From Acidimicrobiia bacterium (GTDB taxonomy: Bacteria; Actinomycetota; Acidimicrobiia; Acidimicrobiales; Bin134): a stretch of 64,000 nt of DNA. Below are positions 63,548 through 64,000 of the stretch, in pieces. The position numbers were made by a program, and so were the translations under genes. Below the pieces are notes generated by a model that saw only the letters and a program-made list of their open reading frames with translations, was not told the DNA's origin and ran no database searches. The first letter of the stretch is position 1, and every line of letters begins with the position of its first letter. Where the stretch lies: assembly GCA_022822905.1 (NCBI GenBank), contig JAJDYE010000040.1:1-64000 (forward strand). Direction: 5' to 3'.

Positions 63548-64000
63548 GTTCGGGGGGTGTAAAAGCCCCCCCTTCATTGAAGCATGACCACCGACACCGA
63601 CACCACCCGGCCCGACTGCGGTTCGGGGGGTGTAAAAGCCCCCCCTTCATTGAAGCAGGCCGTCGCGGCGGGCCTCCCACTGGCGGATGGCGTGTTCGGG
63701 GGGTGTAAAAGCCCCCCCTTCATTGAAGCATCGAGGAGTTCTGCGACATCGCCTGGGGCTCCTGGGTTCGGGGGGTGTAAAAGCCCCCCCTTCATTGAAG
63801 CAGGTCGCCGCCGACGGTGAGGCTGTCGGGCAGCGACACCGTTCGGGGGGTGTAAAAGCCCCCCCTTCATTGAAGCGGCTGACGGCTGCGGTCCGGAACG
63901 AGCTGCTCATGCCGGTTCGGGGGGTGTAAAAGCCCCCCCTTCATTGAAGCATCGAGCGCGTCGGTGATGATCTGGGCCACCTGTTTTTCGTTCGGGGGGT
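63548..64000 (+). CRISPR. CRISPR array, type I-G, six full repeats plus a partial seventh
   Basis: A 36-bp repeat occurs at 63548-63583, 63621-63656, 63694-63729, 63766-63801, 63841-63876 and 63915-63950, apparently identical throughout; a seventh begins at 63990 and is cut by the window end. Spacers are 37, 37, 36, 39, 38 and 39 bp. The repeat begins GTTCGGGGGG, can form a G6/C6 stem around tgtaaaag, and ends TTCATTGAAGC, consistent with a 3' ATTGAAGC crRNA handle and plus-strand transcription away from the leader. Several short open frames across the array only translate the repeats. Confidence 0.99.

Noticed and set aside
63490..63929. Several 70-98-codon frames across the CRISPR array on both strands
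   Set aside because: They are translations of the 36-bp repeat (for example GGVKAPPSLK and NEGGAFTPPE) and not genes.

Overview
The window is a high-GC, gene-dense chromosomal segment from an actinobacterium, most likely of the class Acidimicrobiia. This is inferred from codon usage, frequent GTG starts, luciferase-like (LLM) oxidoreductases of F420-type families, a GPP34 protein and the style of the catabolic clusters. No rRNA, tRNA, IS element or prophage is recognisable. About 60 genes can be supported, mostly in tight operons with ATGA/GTGA overlaps.

Layout. 1-10.5 kb: end of a Calx-beta surface protein, an ammonium transporter, LarE with a small partner, a LivHMGF-type ABC transporter whose LivH carries an extra secreted domain, and GlnD. 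10.5-14.4 kb: a Nudix hydrolase; a restriction-modification pair (HTH/MT-A70 methylase with a palindromic operator, convergent with a BglII-family nuclease that follows a PAC2 gene); a GNAT acetyltransferase. 14.4-17.8 kb: two oligopeptide ABC ATPases, an RDD membrane protein, and an ArsC-type arsenate reductase whose catalytic Cys12 codon is an in-frame TGA followed by a strong stem-loop, a candidate selenoprotein. 17.9-22.7 kb: two tandem N-acyl-D-amino-acid deacylase paralogues and a Rieske oxygenase. 22.8-28.5 kb: an AT-richer pair of large exported proteins, the first with a frameshift between signal peptide and fibronectin type III repeats. 28.6-40.3 kb: reductive pyrimidine catabolism (beta-ureidopropionase, AGXT2-like aminotransferase, dihydropyrimidinase, MmsA), a MazEF pair, two LLM oxidoreductases and an NMT1/THI5-type ABC importer. 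40.3-51.6 kb: GPP34, TauD-like dioxygenase, cyclase, SDRs, epoxide hydrolase, DUF35 plus two SCP2-type thiolases, acyl-CoA dehydrogenase and a third LLM enzyme, which looks like CoA-linked catabolism of an unknown alicyclic or lipid substrate.

51.6-64.0 kb is a defence island of lower GC: a Panacea (SocA-like) antitoxin with a small partner, degraded toxin-antitoxin fragments, a DUF433 protein, then a complete type I-G (formerly I-U) CRISPR-Cas operon: cas3 with a C-terminal HD domain, csx17 (cas8), csb1 (cas7), csb2 (cas5-cas6), a cas4-cas1 fusion, cas2, a leader and an array of at least six spacers running off the end of the window.

The observation most worth testing is the UGA-containing ArsC at 17447-17797. 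His8, position 12, Arg16, Arg60, Arg94 and Arg107 all fall at the same numbers as in the classical R773 ArsC, and only the nucleophile codon is TGA.
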